DNA from: Pseudoclavibacter sp. AY1F1
Lineage (GTDB): Bacteria; Actinomycetota; Actinomycetes; Actinomycetales; Microbacteriaceae
DNA length: 64,000 nt
Direction of reading: 5' to 3'
Assembly (NCBI RefSeq): GCF_002931075.1
Contig: NZ_PSTQ01000016.1
Coordinates: forward strand, 1 to 64,000
Part shown: positions 44,176-52,783 of the stretch, piece by piece
Numbering within the stretch: the stretch's first letter is position 1
Layout of the letters: every line of letters starts with the position of its first letter
Translations under genes and position numbers: made by a program
The notes under the pieces: model-generated
Told to the model about the DNA's origin: nothing
Seen by the model: only the letters and a program-made list of their open reading frames with translations
The model's database searches: none

Positions 44176-45036
44176 TCAGTCAGCGCGCGTTGGCGCGTCC
44201 GTCTCCGGACCCTCGGCGCGCAGTTGTTCGGCCTCGCCGATGACCCGCGCGCGAAGGCGGCGCGCGCGCTGCACCAGCACTTCGTCGTCGGAACTCGCAC
44301 CTGCCCCGGCAAGCGCACGCAGCGCGCCGGACAGAGCCTCCGCTCCCACCTGACCCGCAGCGGCATCGTCGGCGATGAGCTCGATGAGCAGCGCCGTCGC
44401 CCGCGACAGGTTCCGCGCGCCCGTGTACCTGGGGAGGCAGGCCTCGTTGACCTCGGCCAGACGCTGCGCAAGCGCGTGGAAGCGCACCAGGTGGCAGCGC
44501 TCGTGCGCGACGACCGCTTCCAGCTGCTCGCGCGTCAGCAGCTCCTCCAGCCCGCTCGACACAATGACCACAGGCGAGGGGCCCGCCGCCGCGAGCGCGT
44601 GAGGCGACGGGGACTCGACGAAACGCACGAGGGCTCCCCCGATGCGCTCGTCTCGGTACGAGAGCACGCGCGCGGCATCCCGAAGCTCGTCATTCGCGCG
44701 CCTGCCGTCTGCAAACGCGCGGCCGGATCGACGCGTGACGATGAACCCCCAGCCGAACATTGCGATGAGGCCAGCGCTCGCGAAGACGGAGGCGAGGGCG
44801 ATCTCGAATCCGCTCAGCCAGCTGCCCTCGTCATGTTCCCAGTTGAGCACCGCCACGACCGACAGTGCGACAGCCGCCAGCAGCGCGAGCGAGCCCCCGA
44901 GGACCGCGCCGTGCCAGAGCCCGAGCGCGAGCTGCGGGTGTCGAACCTGCCACGTGCCGCGCGTCAGCAGGGAGGGCGCCGCGAGCATCGTGAACACGGC
45001 GAACGCGAGGCAGGCGAGCGCGGGGATGATCCACAT
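44176..45036 (-). CDS. M56-family membrane metallopeptidase (BlaR1/MecR1-like)
   Basis: This is a 286-residue zinc metallopeptidase. It starts with hydrophobic helices (about 1-25, 40-65, 80-105) and has the active-site HExxH in EAVVAHERCHLVRFHALAQR, with SGLEELLTREQLEAV before it, as in M56 peptidases. It lacks a penicillin-binding sensor domain. The BlaI gene lies 74 bases upstream on the same strand. By analogy the peptidase would cleave BlaI on a membrane or cell-wall signal. Confidence 0.9.
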   Translation of the reverse strand: MWIIPALACLAFAVFTMLAAPSLLTRGTWQVRHPQLALGLWHGAVLGGSLALLAAVALSVVAVLNWEHDEGSWLSGFEIALASVFASAGLIAMFGWGFIVTRRSGRAFADGRRANDELRDAARVLSYRDERIGGALVRFVESPSPHALAAAGPSPVVIVSSGLEELLTREQLEAVVAHERCHLVRFHALAQRLAEVNEACLPRYTGARNLSRATALLIELIADDAAAGQVGAEALSGALRALAGAGASSDDEVLVQRARRLRARVIGEAEQLRAEGPETDAPTRAD

Positions 45037-45110
45037 GTCGGATCACTCGCGTCCGGGCAGGAACCCCGAACGCCCTCTTGGAGCCATGATGAAGGCCAGT
45101 CCGGCTCCGG

Positions 45111-45509
45111 CTAGCTGGCCGTTGCGGCCTCGGGCGCCGCGGTCGGCGTGCGCTGAAGGGCCGCGCGCAGGAGGTCAGCGTCGCGTGCGTCGAGGTTGCC
45201 GGCGAACTTGAGCAGGGCCGCCTCGCGGCCGTCGATCGTCTTGAGGGCATTGAGCATCGCCCTCGAGGCGTGCTCGGCCTCGGTCTGCGTCGCGGCGAAG
45301 CGGATGCCACGTTGCTCGTGACCGACGCGGGTCACGTCGCCCTTCGCACGGAGCCGATCGAGCGCCGTGAGGATGGTCGTGGATGCGGGGACCCGCCCGG
45401 GGAAGCGGTCCTGGATCTCGCGCGCGGTGAGGGGCTCGTCTGTGGCCCACAGGAGCCGCAGCACGACGAGTTCGAGCTCACCCCGTGCTCGAGTGCGAGT
45501 TCCTGGCAT
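45111..45509 (-). CDS. BlaI/MecI/CopY-family repressor
   Basis: This is a 132-residue winged-helix repressor: GELELVVLRLLWATDEPLTA, then VPASTTILTALDRLRAKGDV, characteristic of BlaI, followed by a helical dimerisation and cleavage region. An unusually Ala/Thr-rich tail ends the protein. ttggag precedes the ATG. It is paired with the M56 peptidase; a matching operator is at 45613-45625. Confidence 0.92.
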   Translation of the reverse strand: MPGTRTRARGELELVVLRLLWATDEPLTAREIQDRFPGRVPASTTILTALDRLRAKGDVTRVGHEQRGIRFAATQTEAEHASRAMLNALKTIDGREAALLKFAGNLDARDADLLRAALQRTPTAAPEAATAS

Positions 45510-45612
45510 TGTGTTGCTCCAATTCTTGTCGCGGAAATGCCGTGGGGAACGTCACCCAGACAACCGCGTACACCCAGGCTATCAAGCCCTGGGCCGTGTC
45601 GCGCGGCTCGCT

Positions 45613-45625
45613 CTACAGTTTGTAG
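45613..45625. promoter_or_regulatory. BlaI-type operator ctaca-gtt-tgtag
   Basis: ctacagtttgtag has perfect 5-bp arms and fits the TACA-N3-TGTA core of BlaI/MecI operators. It lies 104 bases before the blaI-like start and 62 bases before the ykoE-like start; its right arm overlaps TAGACT (45623-45628), a good -10 for the plus-strand ECF transporter operon. Confidence 0.65.
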
Positions 45626-45686
45626 ACTTATGTCAGCCCGTGACCCCAGCGGGACCGTGTCCCGCTGAGGGAAGGCGTGGAGCCCA

Positions 45687-46250
45687 ATGAGAAACGTCAG
45701 CACTCGTCTGCTCATGAGCTGTGCCGCCATCGGCGTCGCCGGCGGCGTGGTGTTCACTGTCAACGCCTACATCGGCGGAGCGGTCTCCAACCTGCTGCCG
45801 CTCGTGTACGGCCTCACGATCGGCCTGTACTTCATTCCGGGCGCGCTCGCGCAGGCGCTGTTCCACCGCCCATGGGTCGGCCTCATCACCTCGGCGCTCG
45901 CCGGGCTCGTGGCGAGTCCGTTCCAGCCGATCGCGTTCGGCGCATTCCTCATCGGCGTCGGAATAGGCGTCCTGCAGGAGCTTCCATTCCTCATCACCCG
46001 CTACCGGCGCTGGCCCGTGTGGCTGTTCCTCGTGGGGTCGCTCTTCGCCGGCCTCATCATGACGGCGGCCGCGTTCCGCATCCTCGGTGGCGGCGAGTAC
46101 GACCTGATCGGGACCGCCCTCCTGATCGGCAGCTTCTTCATCTCGCCTCCCTTGTGCACGATGCTCGCCGTGTGGCTCGCGAAGCGGCTCGAGCGGGCGG
46201 GCATCGGGCGCGACCTGCGCCTCGCGGAAGACCGCAGAGCGCCTAGGTGA
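45687..46250 (+). CDS. ykoE: ECF transporter S component, YkoE family
   Basis: This is a 187-residue membrane substrate-capture subunit of the YkoE family (hydroxymethylpyrimidine/thiamine-related). Six hydrophobic helices with GGVVFTVNAYIGGAVSNLLP and YFIPGALAQALFHRPWVGLI plus FLIGVGIGVLQELPF are typical of the family. It is the first gene of ykoEDC. Its stop overlaps the start of the ATPase gene (GTGA). The promoter carries a BlaI-like operator. Confidence 0.9.
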   Translation: MRNVSTRLLMSCAAIGVAGGVVFTVNAYIGGAVSNLLPLVYGLTIGLYFIPGALAQALFHRPWVGLITSALAGLVASPFQPIAFGAFLIGVGIGVLQELPFLITRYRRWPVWLFLVGSLFAGLIMTAAAFRILGGGEYDLIGTALLIGSFFISPPLCTMLAVWLAKRLERAGIGRDLRLAEDRRAPR

Positions 46251-48106
46251 CGTGCCCGCTCCTGCGGGTCGAGCACCTCTCCGTCACCCACTTCGACGCC
46301 GCAGCCCCGCGCCCGGATGATGTCTCGTTCACGATCTCGCGCGGCGAGGCGGTGCTCCTTCTCGGCCCTTCCGGGTGTGGGAAGTCGACCCTCGCCAGGG
46401 CACTGAACGGGCTCATCCCGCAGTCGCTCGGGGCAGACATGACCGGGCAAGTGCTGCTCGCCGACGAACGGGCCGGGGACGAAGATACCGTCGAATGGAG
46501 CGATGTCGCCGAGCTCGGTGTCGCGGCCGCGAGCCAGCACGTCGCGATGGTGTTCCAGGATGCCGACGCCCAGATCGTCACGGGGCAGGTCTTCGACGAG
46601 GTCGCCTTCGGCCCCGAGAACCTGCGCCTGCCCGTCGAAGAGATCGAGGCCCGCGTCGAAGCATCGCTGGCCCAGCTTGGCCTCTGGGCGCGACGCGACG
46701 ACTCCCCCGAGGTGCTCTCCGGCGGGGGCAGGCAGCGGCTCGCCATCGCGAGCGCTCTTGCGATGGGCTCCCGATTGCTTGTCCTCGACGAGCCGACGGC
46801 GAACCTCGACCAGGCGGCGAAGCACGCCATCTACCTGGCACTCGGCGAGCTCGTACGCGAGGGAACACACGGGCTCCTCCTCATTGAGCACGACCTCGAT
46901 GAGGCACTCACGATCGCAACGCGCGTCATCGTCCTCGATTCCGCCGGCCGACTCGTGCTCGATGGCACGCCCCGCGAGGTCTTCGGGCAGCACGCAGGCA
47001 CACTCCGCGAGCTCGGCGTCTGGTTCCCAGTCGCGCACGAGGCCGCGGCGCTCATCGCCGACAGCGGCTGGAACCTCGGGGAGGGCCCGCTGCCCTTGCT
47101 CGGACGCGAGCTCGTGCAGCGACTGGAGCACACGCGCAGGCCGTCCCCGGCCGATCTGGGCAGCAGCCTCCAGCAAACTTCGGTGACAACTCGCGCCGAA
47201 CCGGCCGCGCACTCCCCTGCACCTCCCGAAACGTCACCGAAATTCGTCACACCTCCCGAGGGCACCGGGGCGCAACGGCCCGCGTCCCGCCTCGAGGTAC
47301 GCGAGCTCACCGTCATTCGTGGCGGCACGCGGGTGCTCGGCCCGGCCTCGCTGAGCATCCACCCCGGCACCATCACGGCAGCCGTCGGGCACAACGGGGC
47401 GGGAAAGTCGACGCTGCTGCAGGCTCTGGCGGGCGTGCGCCGGGTTCCGCGCGGCCGCGTTCTCCTCGACGGGCAGGACATCTCACAAATGCGGGCCGGC
47501 GCTCTCCGCGCCCGTGTCGGCTACGTCTTCCAGAACCCTGAACACCAGTTCCTCACGCACACCGTGCGCGACGAGCTCGCGTTCGAGATCGGGCGAGGGA
47601 GGGCGGATGCACGGGGCCGCGTCGACGAGATGCTCGAACGCTTCGGGCTGGCAGAGCATGCCGACCGCCACCCGTTCCTCCTCTCCGGCGGGCAGAAGAG
47701 GAGGCTCACGGTCGCGGCGGCCCTCCTCGACGGGGCCGACGTGCTGGTGCTCGACGAGCCCACTTTCGGTCAGGACAAGGCGCGTGCTGACGAGCTGATC
47801 GCCCTGCTCAGGGAGCTCCACGGAGAAGGCGCCACGCTTGTGCTCGCAACGCACGACCTCCAACTGGTGACGGAGCTCGCCACGCATCTCCTGGTTCTCG
47901 AGGGTGGCACTGTCGCCGCACACGGCGAGGTCGGCGACGTCGTGTCCTCGGGTGTGCTTGAGGCCGCGGGTCTCGGCCTGCCTCCGCTCGCCCGGGCGCT
48001 CGCCGAAGTGCGCAGTCACCCCTGGCTGCGAGGCATCACCTCGATGTCGAGCCTCCAGGCTGAGCTTGCGCGCCAGTCCCCGAGCACTGTGAGCGGCGCA
48101 TCGTGA
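46247..48106 (+). CDS. ykoD: ECF transporter ATPase with two ABC domains (YkoD-like)
   Basis: This 619-residue protein fuses two ABC ATPase domains of the energy-coupling module. Domain 1 (about 1-265): Walker A LGPSGCGKST, signature LSGGGRQRLAIASALA, Walker B LLVLDEPTANLD. Domain 2 (about 345-600): [38 protein letters not shown] Pro/Thr/Ala linker (about 290-345) joins them. Overlaps of 4 bases at both ends couple it with ykoE and ykoC. Confidence 0.94.
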   Translation: MTCPLLRVEHLSVTHFDAAAPRPDDVSFTISRGEAVLLLGPSGCGKSTLARALNGLIPQSLGADMTGQVLLADERAGDEDTVEWSDVAELGVAAASQHVAMVFQDADAQIVTGQVFDEVAFGPENLRLPVEEIEARVEASLAQLGLWARRDDSPEVLSGGGRQRLAIASALAMGSRLLVLDEPTANLDQAAKHAIYLALGELVREGTHGLLLIEHDLDEALTIATRVIVLDSAGRLVLDGTPREVFGQHAGTLRELGVWFPVAHEAAALIADSGWNLGEGPLPLLGRELVQRLEHTRRPSPADLGSSLQQTSVTTRAEPAAHSPAPPETSPKFVTPPEGTGAQRPASRLEVRELTVIRGGTRVLGPASLSIHPGTITAAVGHNGAGKSTLLQALAGVRRVPRGRVLLDGQDISQMRAGALRARVGYVFQNPEHQFLTHTVRDELAFEIGRGRADARGRVDEMLERFGLAEHADRHPFLLSGGQKRRLTVAAALLDGADVLVLDEPTFGQDKARADELIALLRELHGEGATLVLATHDLQLVTELATHLLVLEGGTVAAHGEVGDVVSSGVLEAAGLGLPPLARALAEVRSHPWLRGITSMSSLQAELARQSPSTVSGAS

Positions 48107-48969
48107 GCGCAGGCAACGCGCTCGTCTCGCGCCCCAGCGTCGCGCGCTCGCGCGCCGATCGCCTGCCGTGGCTGCACCGTCGAACGCCACTCGTCAAGAT
48201 CGCCGCGACGCTGCCAGCAATCGTCGCGATGTTCGTGGTGCGCGACGCTTTCAGCCCGGCGCTGCTCATCGTGCTCTGCTGCCTCGCGATCCTCAGCGGC
48301 GTGCGCGTGTCTGCGCGAAGCATCCTCGTGCTGATCTTGGGAGTACCGGCCGTGCTGGCGGTCCTCTCGGTGACCCTCGGCATCTGGGTCGATCCGAAGG
48401 TGGCCGATGAGACGTCGAGCGCCGCTCCCTTGCTCGCCGCCCTTGCACTCGACGGAACAGCGACGATCTTCGACCTCGCCGGGCGACCGTTCACCGTGGC
48501 CGCGTGGGCGACTGGCCTGGGCACAGCGCTCAGGCTCGTCGCCATCGTGCTGCTCTCCCTGGTCGGGGGCATCGCGACGGCAGGAGACGACTTCGTCCGC
48601 TCCCTGGTGCAGCACCTGCGCGTGCCGTATCGCTTCGGCTACGCGGCGATGGCGGCGTTCAGGTTCGTGCCCAGGTTCCGGTCGGAACTCGAGGTGATCC
48701 GCGCCGCCCGCCGGGTGCGAGGCATTGACCGCGGGCGAGGTCCCCTCGCGTGGCTGCGCGCGCAGCTCGACGTCGCGATCCCACTGCTCGCGGGGGCACT
48801 CCGGCATGCCGACCGCGTCGCACTGTCGATGGATGCACGCGCTTTCGGCTTCGCCCCGACGCGCACCGAGCGCCACATCCTCCAGACGGACACCGCCGAT
48901 TGGGTGCTCGTCGCCACCTCCTGGGCCGCAACCGCCGCCGCGCTGCTCGCGCCGAGCATCTTGCGCTGA
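48103..48969 (+). CDS. ykoC: ECF transporter transmembrane T component (YkoC-like)
   Basis: This is a 288-residue EcfT protein, the membrane scaffold linking S component and ATPases. It has four to five hydrophobic helices and the two coupling motifs of EcfT: AARRVRG (A-x-R-x-x-G) and MDARAFGF. The GTG start overlaps the ykoD stop by 4 bases. It completes the ykoEDC transporter. Confidence 0.92.
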   Translation: MSAGNALVSRPSVARSRADRLPWLHRRTPLVKIAATLPAIVAMFVVRDAFSPALLIVLCCLAILSGVRVSARSILVLILGVPAVLAVLSVTLGIWVDPKVADETSSAAPLLAALALDGTATIFDLAGRPFTVAAWATGLGTALRLVAIVLLSLVGGIATAGDDFVRSLVQHLRVPYRFGYAAMAAFRFVPRFRSELEVIRAARRVRGIDRGRGPLAWLRAQLDVAIPLLAGALRHADRVALSMDARAFGFAPTRTERHILQTDTADWVLVATSWAATAAALLAPSILR

Positions 48970-49074
48970 CGCCGCCGGCATCTCACCTCTGCCCGAGCCA
49001 TCGCGGCCCGTCCGGGCGAACGCGGTTGTCCGCCTGAACCACCTCGCTCGCCCGGCGAAGACTTTCCCACCCAA

Positions 49075-49125
49075 GTCTCGGGATGGGCTCCGCATCTCCG
49101 GATGGGTTGCACGGCATCCCGAGAC
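49075..49125. repeat. 11-bp inverted repeat in ykoC-49198 gap
   Basis: gtctcgggatg (49075-49085) and catcccgagac (49115-49125) pair perfectly around a 29-base centre; a further partial copy catcccgag follows at 49134. It may act as terminator for the ECF operon. The rest of the 228-base gap shows nothing else. Confidence 0.6.
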
Positions 49126-49197
49126 GAGAACCCCATCCCGAGGTCAAGGCGCGGGCGGCTCGGTCGCAGCACGCGGAGCGACCGAGCCGCTGTGCGA

Positions 49198-49533
49198 CTA
49201 CTCGCTGGTGTTCTGCCCGAAGTTGCTCTCGGCGACGCCCCACTCGTCGGGGCCAGTCGCGAAGCGCTTGTCGTGCTTCTCAGCCTGCTCGACTTCGGCC
49301 TCGAGCTCCTCCGGGGTGTCGACGTGTTCCGGCTCGAAGAGGGAGCCCGCGGCCGGGAAGAGGTTGCCGTCGCCGTTCGCACGCTCATTGGCGAGCTGCT
49401 CGGTGCTGATGCGCGCCGCGCTTGCCTGGCCGGCGCTTTCCCCACCGGAACCTTCACCGCTCGCCACGACGTCTTCGCCCGCGCTTGCCTGGTCTGCCCG
49501 CGCCTGCGGGTCGTTCGCCTGCTGTTCGCTCAT
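49198..49533 (-). CDS. Small acidic hypothetical protein
   Basis: I recognise no domain. The 111-residue product is strongly acidic, rich in Gln, Ala, Ser and Gly in its first half (probably disordered), with a helical Glu-rich stretch (TPEELEAEVEQAEKHDKRF) and the end GPDEWGVAESNFGQN. No signal peptide or membrane helix. Codon usage suits a real gene. It is downstream of the DEAD-box helicase on the same strand, with a terminator between. Confidence 0.7.
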   Translation of the reverse strand: MSEQQANDPQARADQASAGEDVVASGEGSGGESAGQASAARISTEQLANERANGDGNLFPAAGSLFEPEHVDTPEELEAEVEQAEKHDKRFATGPDEWGVAESNFGQNTSE

Positions 49534-49586
49534 GCGCGCAACGCTACGCCGCCATCATCAACGTTCCGGGTGCGCGCGAGATGAGA

Positions 49587-49628
49587 GATGCCCCTCGGGA
49601 CGGAGTCTTCTCCGTTCCGAGGGGCATC
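49587..49628. terminator. Hairpin terminator downstream of helicase gene
   Basis: gatgcccctcgg ... ccgaggggcatc pair, with further acgga/tccgt pairing inside, forming a 17-bp stem with a mismatch 25 bases after the helicase stop. Confidence 0.85.
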
Positions 49629-49652
49629 AGCAGCCCAACTCGCGCTGGGTGC

Positions 49653-51842
49653 TTAGTCCACGTACGCCATGAACGCGTCGAGTTCGGCGCCGCCAGGCCG
49701 CGCCGGGATCATGGGCGCTTCGATCTCAGCGCGCTCCAGCAGCTCCGACATCCGGCGACGCCGCTGCTTCGGGATGACGGTGACGACGGTGCCGCGCTGA
49801 CCTGCACGGCCCGTACGGCCCGAGCGGTGCAGGTACGACTTGTACTCCTCGGGCATGTCCGACTGGATGACGAGCCGGATGTCGTCGACGTGGATGCCGC
49901 GTGCCGCGACGTCGGTTGCGACAAGCACGTTGACCTTGCCGCTCGTGAGCAGTCGCAGGTTGTGCGTGCGACGCCCCTGGGTGAGATCACCGTGGAGGGC
50001 AGCGGCAGGGACGCCAGCCATCGACAGCTCCGTTGCGAGGCCTTCCGCGGCGACGCGGGTCTTCGTGAAGATGAGCACACGCCCACCCGACCCTGCGAGC
50101 TGCTCGATGACGGCGCGCTTGTCGTCGCGCTCGACGACGAGGACGCTGTGGTCGATGTCGGTGTGCTGCTCTTCCTCGCCTGCGACCTCGTGCACGGAAG
50201 GCTTCTTGAGGAACTCCGTCACGAGTCGCTGCACGGCCGCGTCGAGCGTTGCCGAGAACAGCAGTCGCTGTCCGCCGGGCATCGTCATGCGAAGGATGCG
50301 CTGCACGGGCTCCAGGAAGCCGAGGTCGCACATCTGGTCGGCCTCGTCGAGCACCGTGATCTCAACCTGGTCGAGGCGCAGGAAACCCTGACGCTCGAGG
50401 TCTTCGATGCGACCTGGCGTGCCGATGACGATGTCGACGCCGCGGCCGAGGGCAGTGACCTGCCGCTGCTGGGGCACGCCGCCGTACACCTGCGTCGTGA
50501 AGAGACCGACGCTGCGGGCGATCGGCTGGATGGTGCGGTCGATCTGCAGGGCGAGCTCGCGGGTCGGCGCGACGATGAGGGCGCGGGGTGCGCGCCCGAT
50601 CTTGCGCTTGCTGGCGTCGGCGTCCCGGCCGCGGGCGACGCTGAGTCGCTGCACGAGGGCTGCACCGAACGCGATGGTCTTGCCGCTGCCCGTGCGGCCG
50701 CGGCCGAGGACGTCGCGACCCTGGATCGCATCCGGAATCGTCGATGCCTGGATGGGGAAGGGGCTCGGTGCTCCGAGCTCGGCCAGTGCGTCGACGATGT
50801 TGGCGCTGAGGCCGAGGTCGCCGAAGCTCAGGCCGTCAGCGTTCTTGGCTCCGACCGCTGTCGGGGCGAGGCGCTCGAGCACACGGTCCTCGTCGTGGGA
50901 TGGCGCGCGGCCTGCAGCCGACTGGCTGTGGCTGCGGTAGTCCTGGATGGCCCCGCGCTGCGGCTGGTTCGCGCCGCGCGCCGTCGGGTCGAAATGTTTG
51001 GCACTGCGGTCGCCGCGGGATCCCGCGGCCGGCTGGCGGCCGTGCGACTGACGCAGTGCGTCGTGGTGATGACGGTCGATGCGCTCGTTGCGGTCGGAGA
51101 ACTGGCCGTCGCGTCCGCGTGCGCCGCCACGAGTTGGGGCTGCACCGCCGCGCGTTGGGGCGCCTCGGCGAGTGCTGTACCGGTCGTCGCCGCGTGGGCG
51201 GCTCTGGTCGGAGCTGCGCGAGCTGTCGCGGCCCCTGTCGAAGGAGTCGGCACGCCCGCCGGCATCGTAGCCACCGCGGCGGTCGTCGCCTCGGCGGTCC
51301 TCACCCCGGTCGCGGTAGCCCCCGCGGCTGTCGTCGCCACCCGTGTTGCGGCCACCACTGCGCCTGTCATCGCCGGCAGCGGGGCGCGAGCCTGAGCCGT
51401 AGCCACCGCGGCGGTCGTCGCTGCGTCCGCCGTAGCCACCGCGCCGCTCGTCACCTCCGGAACGTGCGCCGCTGCGGCGGTCGTCGCCGCCCTGGTAGGC
51501 GCGGCGCTCGTCGCTGCGTCCGGCGTAGCCACCGCGCCGCTCGTCGCCACCGGCGCGCGCGCCGCTGGAATAACCGCCGCGGCGGTCGTCGCCTCGGTTC
51601 GTGCCGCGCTCGCCGCCGCCGCCGGCCGAGCCGGAGCCGCGACGGTCGTCGCGCCCGCCGTAGCTGCCGCGACGCTCGTCGCCTGCTGCTCCGTCGCGGC
51701 GGTTCTCAGTCGCCCAGCGCGGGTTGCCGTTGGCACCTGCGCCACCGCCCGCCCGAGCGGGTCGCTCGCCTCGGCCCGAGGAATCCTTGGGGATGTAGTT
51801 GCTTGCGGGCTTGAACCCGCCCTTTGCTTTGCGTTTCGGCAT
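49653..51842 (-). CDS. DEAD-box RNA helicase with Arg/Gly-rich N-terminal extension
   Basis: This is a 729-residue RNA helicase. The core (about 340-720) has the Q motif region LSFGDLGLSANIVDALAELG, motif I GRGRTGSGKT, Ia PTRELALQ, Ib TPGRIEDL, motif II DEAD in VLDEADQMCDLGF, motif III SAT and motif VI HRSGRTGRAG. The first ~270 residues are a repetitive low-complexity region with many DDRRGGY, DERRGGY and GGR units, likely to bind RNA and favour condensates; in RhlE/CsdA-like helicases such tails are usually C-terminal. It probably acts in RNA remodelling or ribosome assembly, often under cold stress. Confidence 0.94.
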   Translation of the reverse strand: MPKRKAKGGFKPASNYIPKDSSGRGERPARAGGGAGANGNPRWATENRRDGAAGDERRGSYGGRDDRRGSGSAGGGGERGTNRGDDRRGGYSSGARAGGDERRGGYAGRSDERRAYQGGDDRRSGARSGGDERRGGYGGRSDDRRGGYGSGSRPAAGDDRRSGGRNTGGDDSRGGYRDRGEDRRGDDRRGGYDAGGRADSFDRGRDSSRSSDQSRPRGDDRYSTRRGAPTRGGAAPTRGGARGRDGQFSDRNERIDRHHHDALRQSHGRQPAAGSRGDRSAKHFDPTARGANQPQRGAIQDYRSHSQSAAGRAPSHDEDRVLERLAPTAVGAKNADGLSFGDLGLSANIVDALAELGAPSPFPIQASTIPDAIQGRDVLGRGRTGSGKTIAFGAALVQRLSVARGRDADASKRKIGRAPRALIVAPTRELALQIDRTIQPIARSVGLFTTQVYGGVPQQRQVTALGRGVDIVIGTPGRIEDLERQGFLRLDQVEITVLDEADQMCDLGFLEPVQRILRMTMPGGQRLLFSATLDAAVQRLVTEFLKKPSVHEVAGEEEQHTDIDHSVLVVERDDKRAVIEQLAGSGGRVLIFTKTRVAAEGLATELSMAGVPAAALHGDLTQGRRTHNLRLLTSGKVNVLVATDVAARGIHVDDIRLVIQSDMPEEYKSYLHRSGRTGRAGQRGTVVTVIPKQRRRRMSELLERAEIEAPMIPARPGGAELDAFMAYVD

Positions 51843-51968
51843 GTGTGCCTTCTCTCAGTCCGGCACGCTGCTCACACAAGATTCGGCGCATGCCCAACTT
51901 GCCAGGCTAGCTCACGTTGGCTGCCATGACCAGGGCGGATGCGCCTGCCCTGATCCCCTCAGGAGACC

Positions 51969-52013
51969 GAGGGCGCGCATCCCGGTCTCCCGGAGTTGGG
52001 GATGCGCGCCCTC
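51969..52013. terminator. Terminator with 15-bp perfect stem
   Basis: gagggcgcgcatccc (51969-51983) and gggatgcgcgccctc (51999-52013) pair perfectly, 18 bases after the stop of the 52032 gene. Confidence 0.92.
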
Positions 52014-52031
52014 CCAGTCTCATGGGCGTCG

Positions 52032-52781
52032 CTACTGCGACGTCGTGACGAGGATCGTCCAAGGCCCGTCAGGCACGTCGGTCTCGTCGACGAAACGCCA
52101 TGTGACGCCGTCCTCCACACCATTGATGTCAGCGAACCCCAGGCACGAGTTGAGCGCGGGCGAGACGTCCATTCCGGCACCCCCGTATCTCTCGTTCTTG
52201 GGCCTCGCATCTCCAGTACCGAACACGTACGTGTCGTCGTCGTACTCGCCGGGACCCGCGTCCTGAATCTGTCCGTAGCAGGTGCGCCCGTCGTGCTCGA
52301 GCTGCACCCACCTGTTCTTCATGAGGCTGAACTCAGGATCCGTCTTTCCTTGCGAGTAGGCGGGCTCCCCCGACCAGGGGATCATCGATTGGCGCATTCC
52401 GGCCGCCCGCTGGTTGTTGACGTCGTCAAACGGGAGGTCGAGGTAGAAAGGATTTTCCTTGGCGGTTGTCTGCGTGGGAAAGAAGTTGTTCTCAGCAGAC
52501 CTGGCTTCGGTCTGGCAGACCCCTTCCACGATGACGCCGTCGCATCCCCCGTAGTTGGCGTACCAGTTGTCGTCGTACGTCGAGAACATCTGGCTGCCGT
52601 CAGCGGCGTTCGGATCGAAGACCTCCCCGACCCAGAACGTGGTTGCGACGATCTCCGTGTGCCACGGATACGCCTTCTCCATCCCGGCGCCGCGAGCCAC
52701 CTCCGACTCGGCGCACGCGGCGCTACTCACGAGGAGCAGCGCCGACGCCAGCACGACGGTGGACCGTGACGGCCGAGGCAC
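52032..52781 (-). CDS. Secreted protein of unknown function
   Basis: The 249-residue product has a signal peptide (STVVLASALLLVSSAACA). The mature part has several Cys, many Trp/Tyr, and the segment WVQLEHDGRTCYGQIQDAGP then DDTYVFGTGDARPKNE and GGAGMDVSPAL, which recalls double-psi beta-barrel/expansin-like proteins; that is only a resemblance. The GTG lies 2 bases after the stop of the polysaccharide deacetylase gene, with aaggtgg about 9 bases upstream inside that gene, so it belongs to the same operon and may act on or near the cell-surface polysaccharide. Confidence 0.8.
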   Translation of the reverse strand: MPRPSRSTVVLASALLLVSSAACAESEVARGAGMEKAYPWHTEIVATTFWVGEVFDPNAADGSQMFSTYDDNWYANYGGCDGVIVEGVCQTEARSAENNFFPTQTTAKENPFYLDLPFDDVNNQRAAGMRQSMIPWSGEPAYSQGKTDPEFSLMKNRWVQLEHDGRTCYGQIQDAGPGEYDDDTYVFGTGDARPKNERYGGAGMDVSPALNSCLGFADINGVEDGVTWRFVDETDVPDGPWTILVTTSQ

Positions 52782-52783
52782 CC

